Shown here in pieces: positions 27,978 to 39,010 of a stretch of 64,000 bases of DNA; positions within the stretch are counted from its first letter, which is position 1, and the number at the start of each line of letters is the position of its first letter. The stretch is from Photorhabdus namnaonensis (GTDB taxonomy: Bacteria > Pseudomonadota > Gammaproteobacteria > Enterobacterales > Enterobacteriaceae), in the NCBI RefSeq assembly GCF_001684335.1, contig NZ_LOIC01000072.1, forward strand, positions 64,737 to 128,736, read 5' to 3'. The translations under genes and the position numbers were made by a program. The notes below the pieces were generated by a model that worked only from the letters and a program-made list of their open reading frames with translations, did no database searches and was not told where the DNA came from.

Positions 27978-29030
27978 TTAAATACGGACAGCCTGCCCTA
28001 AGCTTATTTTTGCCAGCATTTTCTTACTTATCTTGTGTATGTCCATTACCTCATCCACCGCCCCCACCTGTATTGCCGCTCTCGGCATACCAAATACCAC
28101 ACAGCTTGCCTCATCCTGCGCCAATGTGTATGCTCCAGCCTGTTTCATCTCCAGTAAACCTGCCGCGCCATCACTGCCCATGCCGGTCAGCAACACACCG
28201 ACAGCATTTCTCCCGGCAAATTTAGCCACTGATCGAAATAACACATCTACAGACGGACGATGACGATTAACAGCCGGTGCATCGGTGATTAGAATCTGGT
28301 AATCAGCACCATTACGACACAGCTCCATATGGCGATCCCCCGGAGCAATGTAAGCGTGCCCCGGCAAAATCCGTTCACCATTTTCAGCCTCTTTTACGGT
28401 AATTTGGCTAAGTTTATTCAACCGTTCAGCAAAAGAACGGGTAAAACCAGGAGGCATGTGTTGAGTAATAAGCAGTGCCGGGCTGGTGACAGGTAACGGT
28501 TGCAATAAATTCTTTATGGCTTCCGTTCCACCGGTAGAAGCGCCCACCGCGATTAGTTTTTCACTGGATAACAGAGGCTTAAAACTTAAAGGCACAGAAT
28601 TTATCGGTGTAGCTATTGGCACAGATAATTTAGCCTGTGCCGCTGTCCGTATTTTCTCCGCAATAAGCTCGCTGTAAGCCAGCATACCTTCACGAATACC
28701 CAATTGAGGTTTGGTTACAAAATCAACAGCACCAAGTTCCAATGCCCTTAATGTGATTTCAGAACCTTTGGCTGTCAGAGAAGAGATCATAACCACCGGC
28801 ATTGGCCGTAAACGCATTAATTTTTCCAGAAAATCAATGCCATCCATACGTGGCATTTCAACATCCAGTGTGAGTACTTGTGGGTTATGCTTTTTAATGA
28901 GATCACGCGCCACCAGTGGATCTGGCGCACAGGCCACCACCTCCATATCCGGGTGGCTGTTGATGATCTCTCGCATGATTTGGCGCATAAGCGCTGAATC
29001 ATCGACACAAAGAACAGTTATTTTATTCAT
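27978..29030 (-). CDS. cheB: CheB, receptor methylesterase/deamidase response regulator
   Basis: 350 residues. The N-terminal receiver has [10 protein letters not shown] and [10 protein letters not shown] (phospho-Asp). The C-terminal esterase has Ser in GASTGG, His in QHMPPGFT and Asp in GMGSDGAAG. It removes methyl groups from MCPs and opposes CheR. Its start overlaps the cheR stop by 8 bases. Confidence 0.96.
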   Translation of the reverse strand: MNKITVLCVDDSALMRQIMREIINSHPDMEVVACAPDPLVARDLIKKHNPQVLTLDVEMPRMDGIDFLEKLMRLRPMPVVMISSLTAKGSEITLRALELGAVDFVTKPQLGIREGMLAYSELIAEKIRTAAQAKLSVPIATPINSVPLSFKPLLSSEKLIAVGASTGGTEAIKNLLQPLPVTSPALLITQHMPPGFTRSFAERLNKLSQITVKEAENGERILPGHAYIAPGDRHMELCRNGADYQILITDAPAVNRHRPSVDVLFRSVAKFAGRNAVGVLLTGMGSDGAAGLLEMKQAGAYTLAQDEASCVVFGMPRAAIQVGAVDEVMDIHKISKKMLAKISLGQAVRI

Positions 29031-29919
29031 GACCTCTCCTTGCCCGGCCTACACCGTAAACAGTCTGTCCTTGCAAGTAGAATTCCCGGCTTATTTGAGT
29101 GACATTTTCAGAATGCCCTGCAAAGAGCAATCCATCGGGTTTTAACAAAGCGACAAAATGACGCAGTATCCGTTCCTGCGTCTTTTTATCAAAATAAATC
29201 ATAACATTACGGCAAAAGATGGCATCAAACTTCTCTTCAAACGGCCAATTGGGATCTAACAGGTTTAGACGCTGGAATGTCACCATGTCAGCAAGTTGGG
29301 GCCGGACACGAGCATAACCTTCATAAGATCCAACGCCTTTAAAAAAGTAACGCTTTCTCTGTTGATCGGTCAGTTGACGCAATTCATCCAATCGATAAAC
29401 CCCTTTGCGGGCTTTTTCCAGTACATGAGTATCAATATCACTGGCAATAATTTTTACCTGGTGAAAACGCTCTCCCAACACATCGCTTAACGTCATTGCA
29501 ATCGAATAGGGCTCTTCTCCTGTCGATGCCGCCGCACTCCATACCCGGTACGATCCACTCTTCTTACTCGCATGTTTAGCTAACAGAGGAAAATGATGAG
29601 CTTCCCTGAAAAAAGCCGTCAGGTTAGTTGTCAACGCATTGATAAATTCCTGCCACTCCTCACTCTCACTATTGATGTCGTTTTCAAGAATGAACAGGTA
29701 TTGCCCAAAATCACGTATTCCAAGGGTACGCAAACGCCGAATTAAACGGTTGTAAACCATCTCCCGTTTATGTGCGGCCAGCACAATACCCGCACGTTGA
29801 TATATAAGCTGGCAGATGCGCTCAAAATGCGCATCTGACATGGTATAGCGCTGAATCATGTGATTCAGTGGCGAAAGCGGCAAACTACTTGTCGCTGAAG
29901 CAATTAAATTTGATTTCAT
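29023..29919 (-). CDS. cheR: CheR, MCP glutamate methyltransferase
   Basis: 298 residues. It has the CheR N-terminal helical domain and a SAM-binding domain with [17 protein letters not shown] and [13 protein letters not shown]. It methylates MCP glutamates. The only receptor of the neighbouring pair with the NWETF tether for CheR is the Tsr-like protein. It lies 6 bp downstream of the second MCP gene. Confidence 0.96.
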   Translation of the reverse strand: MKSNLIASATSSLPLSPLNHMIQRYTMSDAHFERICQLIYQRAGIVLAAHKREMVYNRLIRRLRTLGIRDFGQYLFILENDINSESEEWQEFINALTTNLTAFFREAHHFPLLAKHASKKSGSYRVWSAAASTGEEPYSIAMTLSDVLGERFHQVKIIASDIDTHVLEKARKGVYRLDELRQLTDQQRKRYFFKGVGSYEGYARVRPQLADMVTFQRLNLLDPNWPFEEKFDAIFCRNVMIYFDKKTQERILRHFVALLKPDGLLFAGHSENVTQISREFYLQGQTVYGVGRARRGHE

Positions 29920-29925
29920 CTGGCC

Positions 29926-31560
29926 TCAGCGAGTCTGACTGACCGCCCCTTCGCTATCCGCAGACCTCAGCGTCAGTGAAAGTTCATTCTCAAGCTTATT
30001 TTCTGAATTATCTGGTAACTCAAACTGTGCCACTATTTGCACCAAAATATCTGCCTGGTCTTCAAGCGCAGCCGCAGCCGCGGCTGACTGTTCAACCAAT
30101 GCAGCATTCTGCTGAGTAACCTGATCCATCTGTGTAACAGCTTGTGCTACTTGATGAATACCCCGACTTTGTTCATCCGATGCCGCAGCAATTTCAGCCA
30201 TCAGATCCGTGACCTGGTTTACAGAAACGACCAATTCATTCATGGTTTTTCCTGCATGACTAACTAATTCAGAACCTTGGCTTACCCGTTGAACGGATTC
30301 ACTAATTAATGTTTTAATCTCTTTTGCTGCTTCGGCGCTTCGCTGAGCAAGATCCCTCACTTCGCCAGCAACAACAGAGAAACCTCGGCCTTGTTCACCT
30401 GCCCGTGCGGCTTCTACTGCCGCATTAAGCGCCAGAATGTTGGTCTGAAATGCAATGCCATCAATAACGCTGATAATGGCGCTGATTTTCTGTGAGCTAT
30501 TGGCAATCGCATCCATTGTTTCCACAACATCAACGGTCAGTTCACCTCCTTTAGAGGCTGTTTTCGATGCAGATACCGCCAATTCACTGGCCTGGCGAGC
30601 ATTTTCCGCATTCTGACGTACAGTTGCTGTCAGTTGTTCCATACTGGCGGCGGTTTCTTCCAATGATGCAGCTTGCTCTTCAGTGCGGGAAGAGAGATCG
30701 GTATTACCCTGAGTAATTTCCTGAATACCGCTATACATTAAGTTAGTATTCTCTTTCACCGAAGCAATGGAACTCACCAGTGAACGTTGCATTTCGCGTA
30801 ATTTGAGGAACACTTCACCAATTTCATCTTGAGTAAAAACAGAAACTTCTTTATTGAGTTTTCCTTCCGCAACATTCTGGAAGTGACTACGCATATTGGC
30901 AAACGGTCTGAGAAGATTCTTTTTTAACCACCAATGAGCCGCCCAAGCAACAACCAATACCATTAAGATCGCACCTGCAAACATGGCTGTGGCAATCTGA
31001 TAATAAAAGCGACCATCTTGAACAGCAGTCTTAATTTCCTCTCCAATATACTGCATATATTGGTTGAAATCAGACTCCAGTTGCTGCTGATACTTTTCTG
31101 TCGGCTGGTTTAAGAAGGCATCATAATTACCACTTTCTAAAAAAGCCGAGAGTTCTCTAAGCGCTTTGATATATTCCTTATAGCTGGTTTCTACCGAGGC
31201 TAACAATACGCTACTACCATCCTCTTCATTTAATTTAGGTAGCGCGATAAACTCGGCAAAATGCATCTCAGCCCTATCCAAGGTCTCCTTAACATTAGCG
31301 ACCATACTCTCAACATGGGCTTCAGATTGTTGCAGTGTTTTCCCCACAGCGATTCGATTAAGTGTATTACGCGATTGCAGCAGAGCCGCCCAGCTCAATC
31401 CTAAGGTATCCCTCTTCTGTGTTCCCAGATCAATCCGTTCAATATAAGACTGATCCGCATGAATGATCCCAAGTGATAAACCACTTGAGATTATCTGCAT
31501 TACACAAAACATCATCAGTAACAGATATAAACTGGTTGATATACGAAGCCTGCCTAACAT
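29926..31560 (-). CDS. Methyl-accepting chemotaxis protein without the NWETF tether
   Basis: 544 residues: N-terminal TM, periplasmic four-helix ligand domain (about 35-190), second TM (about 190-212), HAMP, then the cytoplasmic signalling hairpin with the conserved tip [24 protein letters not shown]. The ligand domain keeps QSRNTLNR, part of the amino acid pocket of Tsr/Tar, but the arginine four residues further on is missing (RIAVGK). The C-terminus ends SQTR without the CheR/CheB pentapeptide, as in low-abundance receptors. It sits in the Tar/Tap position; the ligand is unknown. Confidence 0.9.
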   Translation of the reverse strand: MLGRLRISTSLYLLLMMFCVMQIISSGLSLGIIHADQSYIERIDLGTQKRDTLGLSWAALLQSRNTLNRIAVGKTLQQSEAHVESMVANVKETLDRAEMHFAEFIALPKLNEEDGSSVLLASVETSYKEYIKALRELSAFLESGNYDAFLNQPTEKYQQQLESDFNQYMQYIGEEIKTAVQDGRFYYQIATAMFAGAILMVLVVAWAAHWWLKKNLLRPFANMRSHFQNVAEGKLNKEVSVFTQDEIGEVFLKLREMQRSLVSSIASVKENTNLMYSGIQEITQGNTDLSSRTEEQAASLEETAASMEQLTATVRQNAENARQASELAVSASKTASKGGELTVDVVETMDAIANSSQKISAIISVIDGIAFQTNILALNAAVEAARAGEQGRGFSVVAGEVRDLAQRSAEAAKEIKTLISESVQRVSQGSELVSHAGKTMNELVVSVNQVTDLMAEIAAASDEQSRGIHQVAQAVTQMDQVTQQNAALVEQSAAAAAALEDQADILVQIVAQFELPDNSENKLENELSLTLRSADSEGAVSQTR

Positions 31561-31613
31561 GTAATCACCTCTGTTAACGGCCGCATACGCAGCCGTGGTT
31601 ATCGCTTAGTGTT

Positions 31614-33308
31614 TTAAAATGTTTCCCAATTAGCTTGTTCTTCCACATTATTGACTTTCTTCAACACCGGTGGATTCGATTTAGCGGGAGGAGTCTTAAC
31701 CACAGGCAAATGCTCAGTTTTTGTTTCCGACTGAGGCTTATCGTCAAGACTCGGTAACTGGAACAGAGAAACCAATTTCTTCAATCCCGCCGCCTGATCT
31801 TCCAGTGCGGCAGCCGCGGCGGCGGATTGCTCAACTAAAGCCGCATTTTGCTGTGTGACACGATCCATTTCGGAGATAGCCAGACCAACCTGAGTTATTC
31901 CTCTGCTTTGTTCATCGGATGCGGATGCAATTTCACCCATGATGTCAGTGACACGGGTTACTGAACTGACAATGTTATTCATTGTTTCACCGGCGCTCTC
32001 AACCAGGACTGAACCGGTATCCGCGCGGCTTACTGAATCTTCTATTAATGCTTTGATCTCTTTTGCCGCCTCAGCACTACGCTGTGCGAGATTTCGCACT
32101 TCACCTGCCACAACAGCAAAACCTCGCCCATGTTCGCCGGCACGTGCGGCTTCCACAGCGGCATTCAGCGCCAGGATGTTAGTCTGGAACGCAATAGCAT
32201 CAATAACACTAGTAATATCAGAAATTTTCTGAGAGCTACCGGCAATTTCACGCATGGTCTGTACAACATTCGCCACGACTTTCCCACCCCGACGGGCAAT
32301 TTCAGAAGCACTGTCAGCCAGGTTGCTTGCCTGACGAGCATTTTCCGCATTCTGACGTACCGTCGCGGTCAATTGCTCCATACTGGCGGCGGTTTCTTCC
32401 AAAGAAGCGACTTGTTCTTCCGTGCGCGAAGAGAGATCATTATTTCCGGCGGCAATTTCACTGGTTCCGTTATAAATACTTTCGCTACTTTGACGCACGC
32501 TACTGACAGTAGTAATGAATTCTTTTTGCATATGTTTCAGGCCAATGGCTAACGTACTCATCTCATTTCTGCCTGAAACAGTAATATTTCGCGTCAAATT
32601 ACCGGTAGAAAGCGCCTTGATGTTTTCCAATAATTTGTTTAGTGGATTTATCAAACTATGCTTGATGCTAACCCAACTGAAAATCATGGCTGAAACCAGA
32701 ATCAGCATGACAATACCCAACATAATCATCGCATTTCTGTAGGAGATATTCGCATCAAATACAACATCAGAATAGAGGTGATCGTTTTGGGTCAAATAGA
32801 AGTTATATTCTTCTTCAAAAACACTCTGATATTTTCCTGTTGGCTGGTTGAAAAATTCTACCGCCTGATCATGTTCAAGCAAAACAATAAGTTCATGAAG
32901 CGCTGAAATATAAACATCATAGGCTTTTTTTAGACGATTAAGACTTTCTGATTCATGAATAGGCAATTTAGCGGTCTGTTCATATTGTTCAAAGCGCTGC
33001 TCCGCGATAGACAAGTTACTTCTGGCATCAGTTAGTAACTGCTCTAACGTGTAGTAATTATCAACACCTTCATCTTTTTTCATCATGTAGCGAATGCCAG
33101 CACGGTTCAAATTGTTACGGGCCTGCAACAAATTAACCCAAGTGTCACTTAAAAATGTCTGCTGTTCACGCATTTTATCCAGTATTTCTAGATTTTCTTT
33201 GTTACTTTTCAACTCATGGAAGAAAAGCCCTCCGGATATAAATTGCAGAGCACCAAATAATATGATGACCGCCATCAGCCCGGTCACTATTTTCATTCGG
33301 TTAAACAT
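31614..33308 (-). CDS. tsr: Tsr-like serine chemoreceptor
   Basis: 564 residues with TM1 near residue 10-30, a periplasmic four-helix domain, TM2 near 195-215, HAMP and the MCP signalling domain. The ligand pocket motif [17 protein letters not shown] closely matches E. coli Tsr, including the arginines and asparagine that bind serine. The C-terminus is the NWETF tether for CheR and CheB. It has its own sigma-28 promoter upstream and lies 165 bp after cheW. The serine ligand is inferred from the pocket match. Confidence 0.85.
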   Translation of the reverse strand: MFNRMKIVTGLMAVIILFGALQFISGGLFFHELKSNKENLEILDKMREQQTFLSDTWVNLLQARNNLNRAGIRYMMKKDEGVDNYYTLEQLLTDARSNLSIAEQRFEQYEQTAKLPIHESESLNRLKKAYDVYISALHELIVLLEHDQAVEFFNQPTGKYQSVFEEEYNFYLTQNDHLYSDVVFDANISYRNAMIMLGIVMLILVSAMIFSWVSIKHSLINPLNKLLENIKALSTGNLTRNITVSGRNEMSTLAIGLKHMQKEFITTVSSVRQSSESIYNGTSEIAAGNNDLSSRTEEQVASLEETAASMEQLTATVRQNAENARQASNLADSASEIARRGGKVVANVVQTMREIAGSSQKISDITSVIDAIAFQTNILALNAAVEAARAGEHGRGFAVVAGEVRNLAQRSAEAAKEIKALIEDSVSRADTGSVLVESAGETMNNIVSSVTRVTDIMGEIASASDEQSRGITQVGLAISEMDRVTQQNAALVEQSAAAAAALEDQAAGLKKLVSLFQLPSLDDKPQSETKTEHLPVVKTPPAKSNPPVLKKVNNVEEQANWETF

Positions 33309-33343
33309 ATTTTCCCTTTTTACAATAGATCAGCATGGCTCTG

Positions 33344-33370
33344 TTATCGGCATCACCAAAGGAAACTTTA
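33344..33370 (-). promoter_or_regulatory. Sigma-28 (FliA) promoter for tsr
   Basis: On the minus strand TAAAGTTT, 11 bases, then GCCGATAA: an exact match to the flagellar class 3 consensus with correct spacing. The GCCGATAA end is 35 bases upstream of the tsr ATG. Confidence 0.9.
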
Positions 33371-33473
33371 CTGGTTGAATAAAAGAAATTTGAATATTTT
33401 TCTGATCTGGACTTAACGGGAATATAGACAAAATTGGCTGCCATCTGTCGATGATGGCAGTCACATTTTATGG

Positions 33474-33971
33474 TTAGTTTTTAGCCACTGAATCTACTAA
33501 CGCCATCTCTTCACTATTAAGCAGTTTCTCGATATCCACTAAAATCAACATGCGATCATCAAGTGAACCCAATCCTGTTAGATATTCGGTAGATAATGTT
33601 ACTGCAAATTCAGGCGCCGGACAGATTTGTTCAGCTTTGAGCGATAAAACATCCGAAACACCATCAACTACAATACCAACCACCCGGTTTAACAGATTCA
33701 AAACAATAACAACGGTATTATCATTATAGGTAACCGTTTCCTGAGCAAATTTAATTCTCAGGTCAATAATAGGCACAATAACGCCACGCAGATTGGTTAT
33801 TCCTTTAATGAATGCCGGCGTATTTGCAATACGGGTAACCTGATCATAGCCCCGGATCTCCTGTACTTTCAGTATTTCGATACCATATTCTTCATCACCT
33901 AGGGTAAAAACCAAATATCCTTCCCCGGCAGTTTCTCCTGACAATTTATTAAACGCTTCTATGGCCGACAT
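33474..33971 (-). CDS. cheW: CheW, receptor-kinase coupling protein
   Basis: 165 residues, a single CheW beta-barrel domain ([36 protein letters not shown]). It bridges MCPs and CheA. It lies 59 bp after cheA and is followed by the sigma-28 promoter of tsr. Confidence 0.96.
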   Translation of the reverse strand: MSAIEAFNKLSGETAGEGYLVFTLGDEEYGIEILKVQEIRGYDQVTRIANTPAFIKGITNLRGVIVPIIDLRIKFAQETVTYNDNTVVIVLNLLNRVVGIVVDGVSDVLSLKAEQICPAPEFAVTLSTEYLTGLGSLDDRMLILVDIEKLLNSEEMALVDSVAKN

Positions 33972-34030
33972 GATCCTACCTTTTACTGTGAGATTGACGA
34001 TTTTCTTTGGGGATATTCCCCATTCAGTGC

Positions 34031-36055
34031 TTATTTTTTAGCTTTGCTGAGTGCTAATTGATCATGATTGAGTTGTTGCAAGGCAGAAACATCAACAATC
34101 AACGCCACACTGCCATCTCCCATAATTGTGGCAGCGGAGATCCCGGGCACTTTGCGATAGTTACTTTCGATATTTTTCACAACCACCTGATGCTGACCAA
34201 CTAATTGATCAACCAGTAAGGCATAACGACGGCCGGCACTTTGTACAATCACAACAATTCCTTTAGTCGGATCTATTTTTGCCTCAGGAATATCAAAAAC
34301 TCGGTATAACTTAATCAGTGGTAAATATTCTCCTCTGACATGCAGTAATTTTTCATCACCAGCCAGTGGATAAATATCTTCTTCCTGCGGTTGAAGAGAA
34401 CTCACCACCGCACTCAATGGCAAAATAAACACTTCGTCATTCACTTTCACTGACATACCATCGAGGATTGCCAGTGTCAAAGGCAACAAAATCCGCGTCA
34501 CTGTCCCTTTACCGGCCTGGAAGTTAATCTGGATTTGACCACCCATTTCCTGAATATTTCGCTTAACTACGTCCATCCCTACACCGCGGCCAGATACATC
34601 TGTCACAATCTCAGCAGTGGAAAACCCCGGCGCGAAAATCAACATAGCAACCTCTTCATTGCTCATGTTTTCACTAACCGACAATCCTTGTGACATCGCT
34701 TTAGCCAGAATCTTTTCGCGATTTAGCCCGGCGCCGTCATCCACGACTTCAATACAGATATTTCCTCCCTGGTGTTCAGCAGAAAGCGTCAGGTTGCCTG
34801 TTTCAGGTTTACCCACCGCAAGCCGAGCTTCTGGTTCTTCAATACCATGATCCAGACTGTTACGGACTAGATGAGTCAGCGGATCAATAATGCGCTCGAT
34901 TAAACTCTTATCCAACTCAGTGGAACTGCCAACCAAAGTGAGATCCACTTTTTTATTCAGCTTACTAGCCAGATCCCTGACTAAACGCGGGTAACGACTG
35001 AACACATATTCCATTGGCATCATACGGATAGACATCACAGATTCTTGCAAATCTCTGGAATTTCGCTGTAACTGAACCATGCAATTTAGCAAATCACCAT
35101 GTGAAGTCGGTTCAAGAGCGTTACAGTGCTGAGCCAACATCGACTGGGTAATGACCAATTCACCCACCAGATTTATCAGTTGATCAACCTTCTCAACCGC
35201 AACCCGAATACTGGAAGATTCCGCTCGTTGACGTGGCGATCCAGCCGGTGGTGTCGGCGCAGGGCGCCCGACAGGCGGTACGGAACCTTTTTCCGGTGTC
35301 GTTGTTTTAACGACTTTAGCTGTATCTTGATTTTTAACTTTGTCTTTGGATTCAGCTACCGGCAAAAAAGTGATCTGTTCCGGTTCAATCACAAAACAGA
35401 GCACTGCGGTGATATCGTCCTCTGTGGCTGATGTTACCAATGATGCTTCAACACTATCCCTGGTCTGTTCAGCATCATAAACCTCCCCCAGATTACCCAA
35501 TTCATCAAGCATCAAAGAAACTTCACGCTCTTTCAGACCAGAAAGGTGAACCCGAATTCTACCTTGCTCTTGCCGGTTTTCAGTCGCAGCAGGCTCCGAT
35601 TTTAATTCCGGCTCTGATTCAGGCATCACCGCATCTATAACAGACTCAACCCCGCCTTCATTCTCTTCCTGTACTTCCAATGCAAGCTGGCGCAAAGTCT
35701 CACAGATGTAGGTAAACGCACTTTCATCCGGCTCCTGAGAACTTTTATAGGCATCCAACTGTTGCTGCATAATATCTTTCGCTTCTAAAAACAGGTTGAT
35801 AATATCAGTCGTCAGACTCATTTCATCTCGTCTAGCGCTGTCCAGCAAATTTTCCAGAACATGTGTGGTTTGCTGTAGTTTGATAAAACCAAAAGTCGCA
35901 GCGCCGCCTTTTATTGAGTGAGCACTGCGAAAAATAGCATTCAATTGTTCTTGATCTGGCTCATCAGGATCGAGCTGCAATAGATGCTGCTCCATATCCT
36001 CCAGCAATTCATCTGCTTCATCAAAAAAGGTCTGATAAAACGCGGTAATATCCAT
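34031..36055 (-). CDS. cheA: CheA, chemotaxis sensor histidine kinase
   Basis: 674 residues. It has the P1 Hpt domain with phospho-His46 ([13 protein letters not shown]), P2 CheY-binding domain, a Pro-rich linker ([12 protein letters not shown]), P3 dimerisation, P4 kinase (N box [21 protein letters not shown]) and P5 CheW-like domain. It phosphorylates CheY and CheB. It starts 15 bp after motB, as in the enteric mocha operon. Confidence 0.96.
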   Translation of the reverse strand: MDITAFYQTFFDEADELLEDMEQHLLQLDPDEPDQEQLNAIFRSAHSIKGGAATFGFIKLQQTTHVLENLLDSARRDEMSLTTDIINLFLEAKDIMQQQLDAYKSSQEPDESAFTYICETLRQLALEVQEENEGGVESVIDAVMPESEPELKSEPAATENRQEQGRIRVHLSGLKEREVSLMLDELGNLGEVYDAEQTRDSVEASLVTSATEDDITAVLCFVIEPEQITFLPVAESKDKVKNQDTAKVVKTTTPEKGSVPPVGRPAPTPPAGSPRQRAESSSIRVAVEKVDQLINLVGELVITQSMLAQHCNALEPTSHGDLLNCMVQLQRNSRDLQESVMSIRMMPMEYVFSRYPRLVRDLASKLNKKVDLTLVGSSTELDKSLIERIIDPLTHLVRNSLDHGIEEPEARLAVGKPETGNLTLSAEHQGGNICIEVVDDGAGLNREKILAKAMSQGLSVSENMSNEEVAMLIFAPGFSTAEIVTDVSGRGVGMDVVKRNIQEMGGQIQINFQAGKGTVTRILLPLTLAILDGMSVKVNDEVFILPLSAVVSSLQPQEEDIYPLAGDEKLLHVRGEYLPLIKLYRVFDIPEAKIDPTKGIVVIVQSAGRRYALLVDQLVGQHQVVVKNIESNYRKVPGISAATIMGDGSVALIVDVSALQQLNHDQLALSKAKK

Positions 36056-36070
36056 TGTTACTTTGTCACC

Positions 36071-37054
36071 TTAGTCGGTATCACGATTAGGTTCAGCATT
36101 TGGTGATGCTGGCTGAACTGATACTGTGATTTCATTGGACTGTTGTGTTGGCCTGCTTTCAGCCGAATCCTTTCCAATCACCTCGTGAATTTCCTGACTA
36201 TCATTAATAATCAGGGAATCGCTGCCGGTGTTTTGCTGTTCAATCCGCTCTTCCGCTTGTTTATTGAGCACTAAAATACTGATGCGACGGTTAACCGGTG
36301 CGCTGGCATCTTCTTGTTTCAAGCGAACCGTTGAAGCCATGCCAACCACCCGCAATATCTTTCCTTCATCCAACCCACCCATTAACAGTTCTCTCCTTGA
36401 TGCATTCGCCCGATCTGCGGAGAGTTCCCAGTTACTGTAACCACGTTCGCCATTGGCATATTTCAAGTCATCGGTATGACCGGATAGGCTGATTTTATTA
36501 GGAATATCGTTCAGGATTGGTGCAATAGCCCGTAAAATGTCACTCATGTAACTTTCAACTTTCGCACTGCCAACCATAAACATTGGCCGGTTTTCCCGGT
36601 CAATAATCTGGATACGTAACCCTTCATCCATCATGTCAATCAACAGATGTGGACGTAATGCTTTAAGGCGAGGATCAGTAATGATCAATTGATCAAGTTG
36701 CTCACGTAGCCTATTTAATTTGCGAGCCTCATCATTAGCTTCAACGACTTCAACCTGACGCATAATATCTCCTTCCTGATGAAGCACATCTTCCCCTCCT
36801 CCCGGAATAGGATTGGAGCTATCACTGCTACGCTCCCCTTTATTGATTGCAACTTGTAACGGAGTACGGAAATATTCTGCAATTCGGGTCAGTTCTTGCG
36901 GGCTGGAAATTGCCAGCAGCCACATAACCAGAAAAAATGCCATCATGGCGGTCATAAAGTCAGCATAAGCAATCTTCCATGAACCACCATGATGTTTGAT
37001 GCCATTTCTTTTACGTCTTTTTACCCTAATGACAGAGACGTTACGCGCCTTCAT
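36071..37054 (-). CDS. motB: MotB, flagellar stator subunit
   Basis: 327 residues. A single N-terminal TM carries the proton-accepting Asp32 in [22 protein letters not shown]. The C-terminal OmpA-like peptidoglycan-binding domain includes [20 protein letters not shown] and the NRRISILVL strand. A long polar tail follows. It overlaps motA by 4 bases. Confidence 0.96.
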   Translation of the reverse strand: MKARNVSVIRVKRRKRNGIKHHGGSWKIAYADFMTAMMAFFLVMWLLAISSPQELTRIAEYFRTPLQVAINKGERSSDSSNPIPGGGEDVLHQEGDIMRQVEVVEANDEARKLNRLREQLDQLIITDPRLKALRPHLLIDMMDEGLRIQIIDRENRPMFMVGSAKVESYMSDILRAIAPILNDIPNKISLSGHTDDLKYANGERGYSNWELSADRANASRRELLMGGLDEGKILRVVGMASTVRLKQEDASAPVNRRISILVLNKQAEERIEQQNTGSDSLIINDSQEIHEVIGKDSAESRPTQQSNEITVSVQPASPNAEPNRDTD

Positions 37055-37938
37055 GTTTGTTCTTCAGTTTCTTGCTGGACAGGTGCTTTTACCCGGCGAA
37101 CATGTTCTTCCAGCTCAGTGAAAGAAGGACGATCTGTGAGATATAGTGTTTTACGGCCAAATTCAACAGCAATTTGCGGAGCATAACCATTCAGACTGGA
37201 TAACAATGTCACTTTAATGCATTGCATCATTTTAATATGTTCACCGCTGCGTTGACGTAACAATGTCGCCAGTGGAGAGATAAAACCATAGGCCAGCAAA
37301 ATACCAAGGAATGTCCCAACCATCGCATGAGCAATCAGCACGCCAAGCTCTCCTGCCGGGCGATCTGCCGAACCCAAAGCATTAACAACCCCCATAACAG
37401 CAGCGACAATGCCAAAAGCAGGAAGAGAATCTCCAACCATCGTCAAACTGGTTGCCGGGATCTCACTTTCCTGTTCATAAGTTTCAATTTCTTCATCCAT
37501 CAAAGCTTCAATTTCATGAGGATTCATATTGCCGCTCACAATCAATCGCATGTAGTCAGTGATAAAATCCATCAAATGCTTATCTTTAAGCAAACGCGGA
37601 TACTGGGTGAAAATATCACTTTGCTGAGGATGTTCGATATCTCGCTCTAATGCTAAGACACCATGCATGCGGGATTTTGCTAGCAACCGGAAAAGCAGCG
37701 CCATCAGATCCATATACATCACTTTGTTATATTTAGATCTACGCATTACCTTTGGCAAAACACGCAATGTTGCCTTAATTGCTTTTCCGTTGTTACCCAC
37801 AATAAAAGCACCGATACCAGCACCAGTGATAATTAAAAATTCAGCGGGTTGATAAAGTGCGCCTAAATGACCACCTACAATCAGGTAACCACCGATTACC
37901 GCACCAAAAACTACGATATATCCTAAAAATACTAACAC
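37051..37938 (-). CDS. motA: MotA, flagellar stator proton channel (GTG start)
   Basis: 295 residues from a GTG at 37938, the E. coli length. The protein begins [19 protein letters not shown], aligning with E. coli MotA from its first residue, and AAAGGA precedes the GTG by 6 bases. The frame is open further upstream, to an ATG at 38100 inside flhC, but that extension has no membrane or MotA character. Four TM segments are visible, with conserved [14 protein letters not shown]. It forms the stator with MotB. Confidence 0.94.
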   Translation of the reverse strand: MLVFLGYIVVFGAVIGGYLIVGGHLGALYQPAEFLIITGAGIGAFIVGNNGKAIKATLRVLPKVMRRSKYNKVMYMDLMALLFRLLAKSRMHGVLALERDIEHPQQSDIFTQYPRLLKDKHLMDFITDYMRLIVSGNMNPHEIEALMDEEIETYEQESEIPATSLTMVGDSLPAFGIVAAVMGVVNALGSADRPAGELGVLIAHAMVGTFLGILLAYGFISPLATLLRQRSGEHIKMMQCIKVTLLSSLNGYAPQIAVEFGRKTLYLTDRPSFTELEEHVRRVKAPVQQETEEQT

Positions 37939-38012
37939 GCGATATCCTTTAGCTAGGTTGGTGAGCGGATGGGAAGTTGAACAGTCTGAATCCAGAATGG
38001 TTGCGGTTTCAA

Positions 38013-38052
38013 TACAGGTTACAAGAGAAAAAGCACTAATCTGTAACCTGTA
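38013..38052. repeat. Perfect 11-bp inverted repeat between flhC and motA
   Basis: TACAGGTTACA (38013-38023) and TGTAACCTGTA (38042-38052) are exact complements separated by 18 bases. No T-tract follows in the direction of transcription, so it could be a regulator site or an mRNA hairpin rather than a terminator. Confidence 0.6.
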
Positions 38053-38074
38053 GGAATAATTTTCCCATTTAAAT

Positions 38075-38656
38075 TCACATTGCGTGCTGAGCAAGTCCAT
38101 CCAGCAGTTGTGAATTAGTATCGGCAGACTCAGAGGAAAGTTTACGTTTTTTTACTGCACGTGATGGCGGTTGGCAAAGGCTACAAACAAAGCTATTCAC
38201 AGGTTGATGAGCATGAGTAATAAAAGTTCCACCACAGGTACGGCACTGTGAAGGTTGCAACATGCCACTGTCGACAAAACGAACCAGAGTCCAGGCACGA
38301 GTCAACGCCAAAACCGGGGCGTCTCCTTCAACAGGAGGACATTGTTCAAGATAGAGTCGATACGCTTTAACAACAGCTTCCACACCTTCACAATAACCAC
38401 TCTTGAGTAAAAAACGGTAGGCATTATAGAACATCGATGAATGAATATTCTGTTCCCACGTCATAAACCAATCTGTTGAAAAAGGCAGCATCCCTTTGGG
38501 CGGGGGACTCCCCCTCAATTCTTTATAAAGCTTAATTAATCGCCCTCTGCTCAATTGCGTTTCACTTTCAAGCATCTGTAACCGTGCCCCCAAAGTGATG
38601 AGTTCCATCGCCAACTGTATATCCTTAGCTTCTTGAACTATACTTTTCTCGGCCAT
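38075..38656 (-). CDS. flhC: FlhC, flagellar master activator subunit
   Basis: 193 residues. The zinc site is visible as CRTCGG and CSLCQP, with the four cysteines about 20 residues apart. The N-terminal half matches the family ([21 protein letters not shown]). It forms the FlhD4C2 complex that activates class 2 flagellar promoters. It lies 3 bp after flhD; motA follows after 136 bp. Confidence 0.96.
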   Translation of the reverse strand: MAEKSIVQEAKDIQLAMELITLGARLQMLESETQLSRGRLIKLYKELRGSPPPKGMLPFSTDWFMTWEQNIHSSMFYNAYRFLLKSGYCEGVEAVVKAYRLYLEQCPPVEGDAPVLALTRAWTLVRFVDSGMLQPSQCRTCGGTFITHAHQPVNSFVCSLCQPPSRAVKKRKLSSESADTNSQLLDGLAQHAM

Positions 38657-38659
38657 CTC

Positions 38660-39010
38660 TTATGCTCTTTTTTTCACTGACGTATCGTCTTTCGAAGATA
38701 ACTTCTGAAACAAATGAGTAGATAACAAAATGCCTGTATGTATTTGTTGTAAATCATCCACACGAGATTCCCTAGTAAGCTGCTGAATAGTTTCACTGTC
38801 TTCGAACCGGAAATTACAGACTAATTGATTAGTCTCAGCGAGCTTGACCAACTGAGGTAATGTCAATTCAGACAACATATCAGCCATAGAATCACTAATA
38901 CCTAAACGGAACATCGCTGACGCTTTTTCATGGTTAATTAATCGCTGAGCTAAAAGCAAATACGATAAATTTATGTCATAAATATGTTTGAGCAATTCAA
39001 CCGTACTCAT
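38660..39010 (-). CDS. flhD: FlhD, flagellar master activator subunit
   Basis: 116 residues, full length for the family. It begins [25 protein letters not shown], as in enterobacterial FlhD. It is the first gene of the flhDC-mot-che block. Upstream is an unusually long AT-rich region with no adjacent divergent gene, which leaves room for many regulatory inputs. Confidence 0.96.
   Translation of the reverse strand: MSTVELLKHIYDINLSYLLLAQRLINHEKASAMFRLGISDSMADMLSELTLPQLVKLAETNQLVCNFRFEDSETIQQLTRESRVDDLQQIHTGILLSTHLFQKLSSKDDTSVKKRA

Noticed and set aside
37939..38100. 54-residue N-terminal extension of MotA
   Set aside because: It overlaps flhC and does not match MotA; the GTG at 37938 has a good ribosome-binding site and gives the standard 295 residues.
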